From contig JAZNLA010000061.1 in the NCBI GenBank assembly GCA_045578845.1, positions 44,134 through 108,133 of the forward strand: a DNA stretch of 64,000 bases. The letters run 5' to 3'. Position numbers and translations under genes: made by a program. The first letter of the stretch is position 1. Each line of letters opens with the position of its first letter. The notes under the pieces were generated by a model that saw nothing but the letters and a program-made list of their open reading frames with translations, ran no database searches and was not told where the DNA came from. This stretch comes from UMGS172 sp045578845 (lineage in GTDB: Bacteria; Bacillota; Clostridia; Oscillospirales; Acutalibacteraceae). Positions 52,500 to 60,422 of this stretch are shown here, in pieces.

Positions 52500-53594
52500 A
52501 TGGCGAAAATTTTAATTAGTCCCGGCAAATATGTTCAAGGTGCGGGCGAAATGACCAAACTTTACGATTACGTAAGCGGTTACGGTAAAAAGGCTCTCGT
52601 ACTTATTACAAAATCAGGCTACAACAGAATCGGTGAAACTATTGAAGGCAGTTTTAAGGGCAAGGATTTTGAACTTGTTTTCGATTATTTTAACGGCGAG
52701 TGTTCAAAAAACGAAATCAATCGCCTTGTAAAAATCGTTGAAGAAAGCGGTTGCGACATTGTAATCGGTATCGGCGGCGGTAAGATTCTTGACACTTCTA
52801 AGGCTGTTGCATACTATTGCAAGACACCTGTCATTATCTGCCCCACAATTGCATCGACCGATGCACCTTGCAGTGCTCTTTCGGTTATTTATACCGACGA
52901 CGGTGTTTTTGAGGAGTATCTTTTCCTTCCTGCTAACCCCAATATGGTGCTTATGGATACTAATATTATCACCGCATCTCCCGTTCGTCTTACCGTTTCG
53001 GGTATGGGTGACGCACTTGCAACATATTTTGAGGCAAGAGCGGTTATGGCAAAGGATGCAGGCACATGTGCAGGCGGTAAGGTCACCTGTGCTGCTATGG
53101 CCCTTGCAAAACTTTGCTTTGAAACACTTATGGATGAAGGCGTAAAAGCAAAACTTGCTCTTGAAGCAGGTGCTTGCACCGAAGCCGTTGAAAAGGTTAT
53201 CGAGGCTAACACATTACTCAGCGGTCTTGGTTTTGAAAGCGGCGGTCTTGCAGGTGCACACGCAATACATAATGGTCTTACCGTTTTACCTGAGTGTCAT
53301 CATATGTATCATGGTGAAAAGGTTGCATTTGGTACCATTACTCAACTTGTGCTTGAAAATGTTGACGGTGACGAACTTGATAAGGTTATCGGTTTCTGCA
53401 TTGAACTCGGACTTCCTGTAACATTTGCTGAACTAGGCATTACCGATGTTACCGACGAAAAACTTATGGCAGTTGCTTCCGCTGCCTGCGCTGAAGGTGA
53501 TACACTCCACAATATGCCTTTCGAAGTTACACCCGAAAAGGTTGTTGCGGCACTTAAAGCAGCCGACGCTTACGGCAGGTATTTCCTCGGATAA
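52500..53594 (+). CDS. gldA: Glycerol dehydrogenase (iron/zinc-dependent alcohol dehydrogenase family)
   Basis: GldA oxidises glycerol to dihydroxyacetone with NAD in the cytoplasm. The 364-aa protein has the family's SPGKYVQGAGE at the start, the NAD loop IGIGGGKILDTSKAVA near 92-107, PTIASTDAPCSALSVIY near 120, and metal ligands Asp in GMGDALATYFEAR and two His in LAGAHAIHNGL and YHGEKVAFG. ATG 52500 lies seven bases after AAGGAG; ATG 52494 is too close to it. Monocistronic. A hydroxyketone or methylglyoxal reductase role in reverse is possible. Confidence 0.93.
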   Translation: MAKILISPGKYVQGAGEMTKLYDYVSGYGKKALVLITKSGYNRIGETIEGSFKGKDFELVFDYFNGECSKNEINRLVKIVEESGCDIVIGIGGGKILDTSKAVAYYCKTPVIICPTIASTDAPCSALSVIYTDDGVFEEYLFLPANPNMVLMDTNIITASPVRLTVSGMGDALATYFEARAVMAKDAGTCAGGKVTCAAMALAKLCFETLMDEGVKAKLALEAGACTEAVEKVIEANTLLSGLGFESGGLAGAHAIHNGLTVLPECHHMYHGEKVAFGTITQLVLENVDGDELDKVIGFCIELGLPVTFAELGITDVTDEKLMAVASAACAEGDTLHNMPFEVTPEKVVAALKAADAYGRYFLG

Positions 53595-53612
53595 TAGTTG
53601 CTGAATAACAGT

Positions 53613-53646
53613 CAAAGCCACAAGGACAGTTGTTCTTGTGGCTTTT
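53613..53646 (+). terminator. Terminator of gldA
   Basis: AAAGCCACAAG pairs with CTTGTGGCTTT around a 10-base loop (inner pairs possible), followed by T residues. Confidence 0.88.
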
Positions 53647-53665
53647 AATATTTAATAGTTTGCTA

Positions 53666-53694
53666 TTGACATTATTACTATAATTTCGTATAAT
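53666..53694 (+). promoter_or_regulatory. Consensus promoter with a long leader before the 358-aa lipoprotein gene
   Basis: TTGACA (53666-53671) and TATAAT (53689-53694) are perfect with a 17-base spacer. The start point near 53701 leaves an untranslated leader of about 144 bases. Confidence 0.85.
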
Positions 53695-53700
53695 TACGAT

Positions 53701-53844
53701 AATAAAATCATATAATTTAGCAAACGATTTTTGCGGCAATGCAAATCACCGACAAAAGGGAATTCTGAATTAGTAAACATAGGTCGTTGTGCGGAGCTGT
53801 TGATGTATCTGCACAAATATTTTTTATAGTTAAGGAGAATGTAA
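53701..53844 (+). other. Long 5' leader of unknown function
   Basis: The 144-base leader contains a GCGGCAATGCAAATCACCGAC segment (about 53735-53754) and GGTCGTTGTGCGGAGC (about 53783-53798), moderately GC-rich islands in AT-rich sequence that might pair in a compact fold. I could not match it to a known riboswitch class. Confidence 0.4.
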
Positions 53845-54921
53845 ATGAATAAAATCAAGAGAGTAAATATCAGTGTATTTTTTACTATTATACTGTTGCC
53901 GATAATGGTATTTGTGTTATGTAATTGTTCGGGTGGTAAAACGGATTCAAATGTAAGCACAACATCATCAGACAATGTATCGGGAACAAGTAGTGATGGC
54001 GGTTCAAGTGTTTCATCAACAGAAAGTGACGTAACAGCGTCGAATACTTCATCAGAGGAGGTTTTGGAAATGCCAAACGGAGTAGATTTTGTATATAAAG
54101 AATTGGGCAGAATACCCGCAGGTCAAGATGGTGCCATATACGGCAATTATATTTTCAGATTTGAAAGTGACGGAACATGTAAAGTAGTTACCCTTGATAA
54201 ACTTGAGGTAATAGCCTCGTTTACTTTGGATAGAATTGATCAAATTAAACCTCACAGCAATGCGGTTTGCTTTAGCAATGTTAAATATGACGAGGCTGAC
54301 GAATTCCCGCTTCTTTACTCGAATGTATATAATAATTATGCAAGCGATAAAACTGACCGACGTGAGGGCATGTGCTGTGTATACAGAGTTCAGCGTGACG
54401 GCAAAAACTTTGTAACTACACTTGTGCAGACCATAAAAATCGGATTTGCCGATCAAAAAGGATTTTGGCTGTCAAAGGATAAAGAAGATGCTCGTCCATA
54501 CGGAAACTTTTCGATAGATGCCGCAAATAACAAATTATACGTTTATACCATGATAGATGACAAAAAAATCACAAGATTTTTTGAGTTCGATTTACCTAAG
54601 GTTAGCGTAACAGCAGTCGGTGTTGAAAAAATCGTATTAACCGAGGCGGAAATGATTTCTTGTTTTGATACTGAATACACCTATTTCATGCAGGGTGCTG
54701 TTCTTGCTGACGGAAAAATTGTTATAGGTCAAGGATTTACCAACGACCAACCTGCGTTGAGCGTTGTTGATTTGACCGAGAAAAAAGAAATTCTGAAGGT
54801 TTCGCTTTTGGATTACGGTTTATACCGAGAGCCGGAGTTTTTAGAGGTTTATAATGGTAAAATGTACTACAGTGACATTTTAGGAAACTTCTATGAAATC
54901 AGACTGAGAACGCAACCGTAA
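53845..54921 (+). CDS. Lipoprotein with Ser/Thr-rich linker and beta-propeller-like domain, unknown function
   Basis: A 358-aa exported protein I cannot name. The signal segment (about 7-28) ends in a weak lipobox around VLCNC. Residues about 30-75 are a Ser/Thr/Gly-rich linker (SSDNVSGTSSDGGSSVSS), a typical spacer through the wall. The rest has repeated strand blocks such as GAIYGNYIFRFESDG, NFSIDAANNKLYVYT, GAVLADGKIVIGQG and EVYNGKMYYSD, a pattern seen in beta-propellers. AAGGAG precedes the ATG. It may bind a ligand at the surface. Confidence 0.72.
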   Translation: MNKIKRVNISVFFTIILLPIMVFVLCNCSGGKTDSNVSTTSSDNVSGTSSDGGSSVSSTESDVTASNTSSEEVLEMPNGVDFVYKELGRIPAGQDGAIYGNYIFRFESDGTCKVVTLDKLEVIASFTLDRIDQIKPHSNAVCFSNVKYDEADEFPLLYSNVYNNYASDKTDRREGMCCVYRVQRDGKNFVTTLVQTIKIGFADQKGFWLSKDKEDARPYGNFSIDAANNKLYVYTMIDDKKITRFFEFDLPKVSVTAVGVEKIVLTEAEMISCFDTEYTYFMQGAVLADGKIVIGQGFTNDQPALSVVDLTEKKEILKVSLLDYGLYREPEFLEVYNGKMYYSDILGNFYEIRLRTQP

Positions 54922-54933
54922 AAATATAACTTG

Positions 54934-54961
54934 CAAAAACCGTTCTTTGGAACGGTTTTTG
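54934..54961 (+). terminator. Terminator after the 358-aa lipoprotein gene
   Basis: AAAAACCGTTC pairs with GAACGGTTTTT around TTTG. Confidence 0.9.
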
Positions 54962-55024
54962 TTGCATTTACGGGTCAAATGATTTATACTGTAAAATCAT
55001 ATAATGTGAATTTGGGGTTAAAAC

Positions 55025-55300
55025 ATGGTAGAGTTTTGTGAAATTGTCATGATAGTTTTGTTTGGGGTGTCGTGGCCTGTCAATGTGCTTAAATCGTATA
55101 AAGCACGGACAACCAAAGGCAAAAGTATTTTGTTTTTGGCACTTATTTTTGCGGGTTACATATCGGGAATTACAGGCAAACTGATTTCGGGCGACTTTAA
55201 GTGGTATGTGCTTTTTTTCTATATTCTCAACACCGTAATGGTACTCATTGATATAGGCTTGTATTTTAGAAATTTGTCATTGGATAGAAGGGCTAAGTAA
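55025..55300 (+). CDS. Small PQ-loop/SemiSWEET-like membrane protein
   Basis: A 91-aa protein with three hydrophobic segments (about 5-22, 33-52, 61-80). The first is followed by SWPVNVLKSYKARTTKGKS, which fits the PQ-loop pattern (x-P-Q/x-x-K-x-x-R-T-K-x-x-x-G-x-S) of SemiSWEET-type half-transporters, which work as dimers. Substrate is unknown. A TATAAT is at 55000-55005 but its -35 is weak. It is 33 bases before the esterase gene and may be co-transcribed. Confidence 0.7.
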   Translation: MVEFCEIVMIVLFGVSWPVNVLKSYKARTTKGKSILFLALIFAGYISGITGKLISGDFKWYVLFFYILNTVMVLIDIGLYFRNLSLDRRAK

Positions 55301-55333
55301 AGACTAAAATTAACAAATGTAACGGGTGATAAA

Positions 55334-56005
55334 ATGTTTAAACAAGACACTTTCGGTAAAATGCAATATGTGATTAAGTTCCCCAAAGGGTTTTGTGAAA
55401 CCGAAAAATATCCGACACTTATTTTTATGCACGGTGCCGGTTCGAGGGGAACGGATATTGAACTGTTAAAAGGCAATCCGTTTTTTAAAATAACAGAAAA
55501 TCATAACGATTTGCCTTTTGTAATATTTGCACCGCAGTGTTCGGGTGACACATGGTTTGATAGTTTTACAACGGTTAATGACTTTGCAAAGTTTGTCGGT
55601 ACAAAAGAATATGTCGACTTTGACAAAATTTACCTAATGGGTGCGAGTATGGGCGGATATGCTGTATGGCAAATGGCCATGAGTAATCCCTCGCTTTTTG
55701 CCGCTATCGTTCCTATTTGCGGCGGCGGAATGTATTGGAACGCAGGGCGTTTAAAGGGAGTCCCCGTTTGGGCGTTTCACGGTGACAGTGATACCACAGT
55801 CTATACCGAAGAAAGCGTGAAAATGGTAAACGCCGTAAACGAAAACGGCGGTAACGCAAAACTAACAATTTATGAAAACTGCGGGCATGACGCATGGTCC
55901 GACACTTACGGAAATATCGAGGTTTTTAAGTGGCTTTTAAGTCATAAGAAACACAACGCCGAAGTCACTGCAGCCGCATTTAACGACAGTAAAATTTACG
56001 GATAA
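55334..56005 (+). CDS. Alpha/beta hydrolase (carboxylesterase/phospholipase-like)
   Basis: A 223-aa cytoplasmic serine hydrolase. It has the oxyanion segment MHGAGSRGTD near 35, nucleophile Ser in GASMGGY (about Ser108), the acid in HGDSDTTV (about Asp155) and His in ENCGHDAWSDTYG (about His187): a complete triad. Close in shape to the esterase/PHB depolymerase-like and dienelactone hydrolase groups. No signal peptide. Substrate cannot be told; short acyl esters or acetylated sugars are likely. Confidence 0.85.
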   Translation: MFKQDTFGKMQYVIKFPKGFCETEKYPTLIFMHGAGSRGTDIELLKGNPFFKITENHNDLPFVIFAPQCSGDTWFDSFTTVNDFAKFVGTKEYVDFDKIYLMGASMGGYAVWQMAMSNPSLFAAIVPICGGGMYWNAGRLKGVPVWAFHGDSDTTVYTEESVKMVNAVNENGGNAKLTIYENCGHDAWSDTYGNIEVFKWLLSHKKHNAEVTAAAFNDSKIYG

Positions 56006-56045
56006 AAAATAGCATTCTGTTTCAAAAACAGAATGCTATTTTTAT
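56004..56045. terminator. Terminator after the esterase gene (bidirectional)
   Basis: AAAATAGCATTCTGTTT pairs with AAACAGAATGCTATTTTT (loop CAA), A-run before and T-run after. On the other strand it lies at the end of the PII/DUF1538 transcript and the Xre remnant. Confidence 0.93.
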
Positions 56046-56176
56046 TATTCCGGCCAATCAAATAATCAGCAAAAACATTATACAAATCACAAAGTTTAAT
56101 TAAATCTTCGATTTTCAGTTCTGCTCTGCCCGCTTCAATTATGATTATATCCTTGTTGCGTTTTATGGTTAATTGA
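56046..56176 (-). pseudogene. Remnant of a Xre-family transcriptional regulator (C-terminal half)
   Basis: On the minus strand an open segment of about 44 codons reads NNQLTIKRNKDIIIIEAGRA then ELKIEDLIKLCDLYNVFADYLIGRNNK. The second part is the usual C-terminal half of a small Cro/C1-type HTH (LETLIKLADYFNVSTDYLLGR pattern). No start codon or N-terminal helices exist, since the upstream sequence is the end of the PII-like gene. It has probably been truncated by a rearrangement. Confidence 0.6.
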
Positions 56177-56866
56177 TTATTTCTTATCTTCGAAAAAATC
56201 TTCGGAGATTTCGCGAATACCTGTGACTGCCGAAACGGGCAGTGAAAAACAAAAAGCCTCGGCGGGTTTGCCCTTGCCGCAGTTTTCACTGATAGCGGTC
56301 ATAATTTCGGTCTTTTGGTCGGCAGAGGACAGAATATAAATCATATCCTTACCGGGGGCAATCGAAACGCCCATAAATTTTTTAACCTCGGCAATGCCTG
56401 TGCCTTTGGCGTGTATCACCGTACCGCCGCCCGCACCTGCCGCACGGGCAAATTCCATGACTTCGTCAGAGTGTCCTTCTTTTATAATAACAACTATAAG
56501 TTCGTGTTTGAATTCCATAACCGGTTTTCCGCCTCCTATTTCCTGACCTTGGGTGATGTATTCAAGATTACTTCCGCCGCTGATACTTTTCAGCGGGACT
56601 GACAGCATAATGCCGTTGCCCGGAATGTCGATATACATTTTTTCTTCCGCGTGGCGAAAGAGTTGCTGTACCGATTTTCTCGTTGCTATAGTGTAGAAAA
56701 TTGCCTTTTCATCTTCGCTTAAATCGTATAGCAGTAAATGTTCGGAAGTGGCGGTGCCTTTGCCTAAATTTTCAAGTATAAACGAGAAGTTTAAATCTTT
56801 TAAAATATTCTCCATTGTGTCCGCTTTTTTGCGGTTAACAATGCTCATTACTAAATATAATTCCAT
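56177..56866 (-). CDS. PII-like regulator, two tandem domains
   Basis: A 229-aa cytoplasmic protein. The second half (about 121-225) is PII-like: HELIVVIIKEGHSDEVMEFAR, a glycine-rich T-loop region GAGGGTVIHAKGTG (144-157), and DMIYILSSADQKTEIMTAI. The first half looks like a second, diverged copy (ELYLVMSIVNRKKADTMENIL, with NLGKGTATSEHLL). PII proteins usually sense ATP/ADP, 2-oxoglutarate or cyclic nucleotides and control a membrane transporter next door. It starts where the DUF1538 gene ends, so the two are co-translated and likely work together. Confidence 0.8.
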   Translation of the reverse strand: MELYLVMSIVNRKKADTMENILKDLNFSFILENLGKGTATSEHLLLYDLSEDEKAIFYTIATRKSVQQLFRHAEEKMYIDIPGNGIMLSVPLKSISGGSNLEYITQGQEIGGGKPVMEFKHELIVVIIKEGHSDEVMEFARAAGAGGGTVIHAKGTGIAEVKKFMGVSIAPGKDMIYILSSADQKTEIMTAISENCGKGKPAEAFCFSLPVSAVTGIREISEDFFEDKK

Positions 56867-58393
56867 TTAAGCGTCAACCTCCCATAACTCAATAACCTTG
56901 TTATCGGCAACCGAGAATACATTGCTTACGGTTGCGGGTTTCAAGGATTTGATGGTTGATAAAGCACCCATAATCTGTACAGTGATAAGCGGCATCATGG
57001 CAACCATGGCAACCAAACCGAAAGCGTCGGTCATTACGTTACCGCCAAGACTTGTGCAGGCACCTATGGCAAAAGGCAGCATAAATGTTGCTGTCATAGG
57101 TCCTGATGCCACACCGCCGGCATCAAATGCTATAGCGGTGAATGTAGGCGGAACAAAGAATGAAAGCAAAATTGCAATTACATATCCCGGTATCATAAAC
57201 CACAAAATCGAAATGCCGATTATAACACGCAGCATAGCGAGTCCCATGGCGATTGATATAGCAACAGAAAGCGTAAGTCCCATGCTTTTTTCACTTATGG
57301 CACCGGCACTGAGTTCCGAAACCTGTTTGTTAAGAACATGAACGGCAGGCTCAGCCTTTATGATAAACCATCCCATAAGCATGGCAATGGGAATCAGTAA
57401 CCATTTTAATCCGCTTGTTACAATTGATTCGCCAAGCACAGCTCCGAGTGACGAAAAGCCGACGTTTACGCCAAGTAAAAACAGTACTAAGCCAATGTAA
57501 GTGTAAAGCAGACCTACCATAATATGCAAAAACGGTTTCTTTTGAAGTTTTAAACTGAAAATTTGGAATATCAAAAATATGACTATTACGGGGAGAAGTG
57601 CCAAGGTTACTTCGCCGATGAATTTTGGTATGCTCAAAATATATTCGCGGCCCACTGTTACTGAATTATGAAATTCAATTATATCAAGTGCAGTTGAGGT
57701 GCCTGTTTTTGAGGGAAATATCAGGCCTAAAATCAAAACGGTGATTATAGGACCGATTGAACAGAGTGCGACTAAACCGAAACTGTCTGATTTAGCACGT
57801 TCGTCACTTCGAATTGAGGCTACACCGACGCCCAGAGCCATGATAAACGGCACAGTCATAGGCCCTGTGGTAACACCGCCCGAGTCGAATGCAACTGACA
57901 GAAAATCGGCATTTGAAAAGGCTGCCACCGCAAATATTGCTGCGTAGAAAAACAAAAGCATCCATTTAAGTTTGATTTTGAGCAGTATTCTCAGCATACT
58001 GAAAACCAAAAAGACGCCGACACCGACCGATATGGTTATAATGAGAACGCCGGTGTCAATATTTGGGGCATTGGTTGCCAAAACCTGCAAATCAGGTTCG
58101 GCAACGGTAATTCCTATACCCAAAATTAAACTTGTTATAAGTATAAAAAATACATTTTTGGACTGGGTGATTTTGGCACCTATTTGGTTGCCTATTTGTA
58201 TCATGGATAGGTCGGCACCTATATTAAACAGTGCCATGCCCACAATGATTAAAACCGTACCAAGCAAAAAAGCAAGGAACAGTCCGTTGTTTACAGGGAT
58301 AAAAAGAAGACATAAAGCCGCTACAATCAAACAAATGGGCAGTACAGATTTAACCGATTCCAGCAACTTGTCTTTGAGCATATTGTGTTTCAA
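56867..58393 (-). CDS. Duplicated DUF1538 membrane protein, putative transporter
   Basis: A 508-aa protein with about 12-14 hydrophobic helices in two homologous halves about 254 residues apart. Each half carries the same block: FDSGGVTTGPMTVPFI (169-184) and FDAGGVASGPMTATFM (423-438), and later SDSFGLVAL (about 202) and TDAFGLVAM (about 455). Such inverted or tandem repeats with re-entrant Gly/Thr-rich loops are typical of transporters. DUF1538 has no established substrate that I know of. Start is TTG at 58393, eight bases after AAGGAG. Confidence 0.88.
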   Translation of the reverse strand: MKHNMLKDKLLESVKSVLPICLIVAALCLLFIPVNNGLFLAFLLGTVLIIVGMALFNIGADLSMIQIGNQIGAKITQSKNVFFILITSLILGIGITVAEPDLQVLATNAPNIDTGVLIITISVGVGVFLVFSMLRILLKIKLKWMLLFFYAAIFAVAAFSNADFLSVAFDSGGVTTGPMTVPFIMALGVGVASIRSDERAKSDSFGLVALCSIGPIITVLILGLIFPSKTGTSTALDIIEFHNSVTVGREYILSIPKFIGEVTLALLPVIVIFLIFQIFSLKLQKKPFLHIMVGLLYTYIGLVLFLLGVNVGFSSLGAVLGESIVTSGLKWLLIPIAMLMGWFIIKAEPAVHVLNKQVSELSAGAISEKSMGLTLSVAISIAMGLAMLRVIIGISILWFMIPGYVIAILLSFFVPPTFTAIAFDAGGVASGPMTATFMLPFAIGACTSLGGNVMTDAFGLVAMVAMMPLITVQIMGALSTIKSLKPATVSNVFSVADNKVIELWEVDA

Positions 58394-58429
58394 AAGGCGT
58401 TCTCCTTAAAATTTCAGTCATATATTTTA

Positions 58430-58458
58430 AGTATATCATGAACCCTTATTTTTTACAA
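58430..58458 (-). promoter_or_regulatory. Promoter of the DUF1538/PII operon
   Basis: On the minus strand TTGTAA (58458-58453), 17 bases, TATACT (58435-58430), with an extended TGA before the -10. Confidence 0.7.
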
Positions 58459-58499
58459 CATAAAATAGTAAATTTTTTAAATTTAAAATCAGTTTATGA

Positions 58500-58528
58500 T
58501 TGACAATAATGTGTGCATATGGTATAAA
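58500..58528 (+). promoter_or_regulatory. Promoter of the Na/Pi cotransporter gene
   Basis: TTGACA (58500-58505), 17 bases, TATAAA (58523-58528). Confidence 0.85.
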
Positions 58529-58577
58529 AAAGATATTAAAATAAGGGTGAATTTGAGATTTAAAAGGATGTCAAAAT

Positions 58578-60323
58578 ATGGATTTATTTGACGTGTTAAC
58601 ATTCATCGGCGGATTGTGTTTATTTTTGTTCGGTATGACCGTTATGGGAGATGCACTTGAACGCCGTGCAGGCGGTAAACTTCAAGGTTTGCTGGCAAAA
58701 CTTACAACAAATAAAGCAGCAGGTCTGTTTACCGGTATTGGTGTTACTGCGGTTATTCAAAGTTCTTCGGCAACCACTGTTATGGTTGTAGGTTTCGTAA
58801 ACTCGGGACTTATGACCTTGAAGCAAGCGATTAATGTTATTATGGGTGCTAATGTAGGCACTACCATTACGGCGTGGATATTAAGTCTTGCAGGTGTTGA
58901 GGGTGACAGTTTCTTAGTTGAACTCTTAAAACCCATGTCGTTTACACCGGTGTTGGCTCTAATCGGTGTAATAATGTACATGTTCTGCAAAAGTCATAAA
59001 ACTAAGGATACAGGTACGATTTTGTTGGGATTTGCAGTGCTTATGTTCGGCATGAATATAATGTCAGAAGCTGTTGCAGGTCTTTCCAACGTTAAGGCAT
59101 TTACCGACCTTTTTATAATGTTTAAAAATCCCGTTTTGGGCATGCTTGCCGGTGCTGTGCTTACTGCAATAATTCAGTCCAGTTCGGCGTCGGTCGGTAT
59201 CTTGCAGGCACTTGCCATGACCGGTGCGGTTTCCTACGGTGCCGCAATTCCCATTATCATGGGACAGAATATAGGCACCTGTATTACCGCCCTTTTGTCG
59301 TCGGTAGGTGCTAACCGTAACGCTAAACGCACCGCACTTGTTCACCTATCGTTTAACGTTTTGGGTACGGCTATTTGGCTTACGGTTTACAGTATAATTA
59401 AATATACCGTGTCACCTGCTTTGTTTGACGAGTCGGCTTCGCTTGCCGGCATCGCGGTTGCCCATTCGGCGTTTAATATTGCCTGTACTTTAATTATGTT
59501 GCCTCTGTCGAGTGTGCTGGAAAGATTGGTTTATGTGTTGGTACCCGAAACTAAAGACCCCGATGAAATCACAATGCTTGACGAACGTCTGCTTTTGACC
59601 CCTGCGATTGCGGTGGAACAGTGTCGTGATAAGGCTTTCGAAATGGCAGGGGTTGCCTTAGGTGCTATGAAAAATGCACTTGATTGCTTTACCGATTATA
59701 CCGACGAAAAGGCAGAAAAAATCCGCAAAGCCGAGGGCAAAACCGACAAGTATGAAGACATGATAGGCACCTATCTTGTTAAACTCAGCAGTAGTCAGGT
59801 CAGCGACCGCGACAGTGCCGAGTCAACCAAAATCCTTAAAATTATAGGTGACTTGGAACGCGTTTCCGACCATGCGGTCGACCTGCTTCGTTCGGCGGAA
59901 GAAATGCTGGAAAAGCAACTTACTTTTTCCGAGTCGGCAAATGCCGAACTTAAAAACCTTTTTAATGCAATAGATGAGATTTTAACCTTGACCGAACAGG
60001 CATTCAAAACGAGTGACCTTAAAATCGCCGAAACGGTTGAGCCGTTAGAGCAGGTCATTGACAAACTCAAAACGGCTATGCGTAACGGACATATTGAACG
60101 TTTGCAACAGGGTGTTTGCAGTATAGAAACAGGTTTTGTTTGGTCAGATATACTGACAAATCTCGAACGCACATCTGACCATTGTTCTAATATTGCGGGT
60201 TGTGTTATTGATGCCGAAAACAAAAATTTAAATCTGCACGAGTCTTTGGGTGCCGCTAAAACCGATAGTGAATATTTCAAAGAACAGTATAAATTTTACA
60301 AAGAAAAATATATTAAGGCGTAA
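58578..60323 (+). CDS. Na+/phosphate cotransporter with C-terminal PhoU-like domain
   Basis: A 581-aa NptA/YjbB-type protein. The membrane part (about 1-320) has two copies of the PNaS signature, QSSSATTVMVVGFVNSG (60-76) and QSSSASVGILQALAMTG, each followed by GANVGTT or GQNIGT. Residues about 345-560 are helical and PhoU-like, with ILKIIGDLERVSDHAVDLL and LTNLERTSDHCSNIA (E-R-x-SD-H metal-binding motifs). It moves phosphate with sodium, in YjbB outward when internal phosphate is high. Its own promoter; direction of transport not known here. Confidence 0.92.
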   Translation: MDLFDVLTFIGGLCLFLFGMTVMGDALERRAGGKLQGLLAKLTTNKAAGLFTGIGVTAVIQSSSATTVMVVGFVNSGLMTLKQAINVIMGANVGTTITAWILSLAGVEGDSFLVELLKPMSFTPVLALIGVIMYMFCKSHKTKDTGTILLGFAVLMFGMNIMSEAVAGLSNVKAFTDLFIMFKNPVLGMLAGAVLTAIIQSSSASVGILQALAMTGAVSYGAAIPIIMGQNIGTCITALLSSVGANRNAKRTALVHLSFNVLGTAIWLTVYSIIKYTVSPALFDESASLAGIAVAHSAFNIACTLIMLPLSSVLERLVYVLVPETKDPDEITMLDERLLLTPAIAVEQCRDKAFEMAGVALGAMKNALDCFTDYTDEKAEKIRKAEGKTDKYEDMIGTYLVKLSSSQVSDRDSAESTKILKIIGDLERVSDHAVDLLRSAEEMLEKQLTFSESANAELKNLFNAIDEILTLTEQAFKTSDLKIAETVEPLEQVIDKLKTAMRNGHIERLQQGVCSIETGFVWSDILTNLERTSDHCSNIAGCVIDAENKNLNLHESLGAAKTDSEYFKEQYKFYKEKYIKA

Positions 60324-60422
60324 TATTTTTGCAGTTACTTATATAGTAATGCAAATTATGGAGTAGGTTTCTAACAAGTTTATTAACTCCGTTTATTGGA
60401 GATAAGTAAGAGAGGAATATAT

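Noticed and set aside
53701..53844. Cyclic-di-GMP riboswitch in the lipoprotein leader
   Set aside because: A GCAATGCAAA segment looked suggestive, but the conserved receptor core and tetraloop arrangement are not there.
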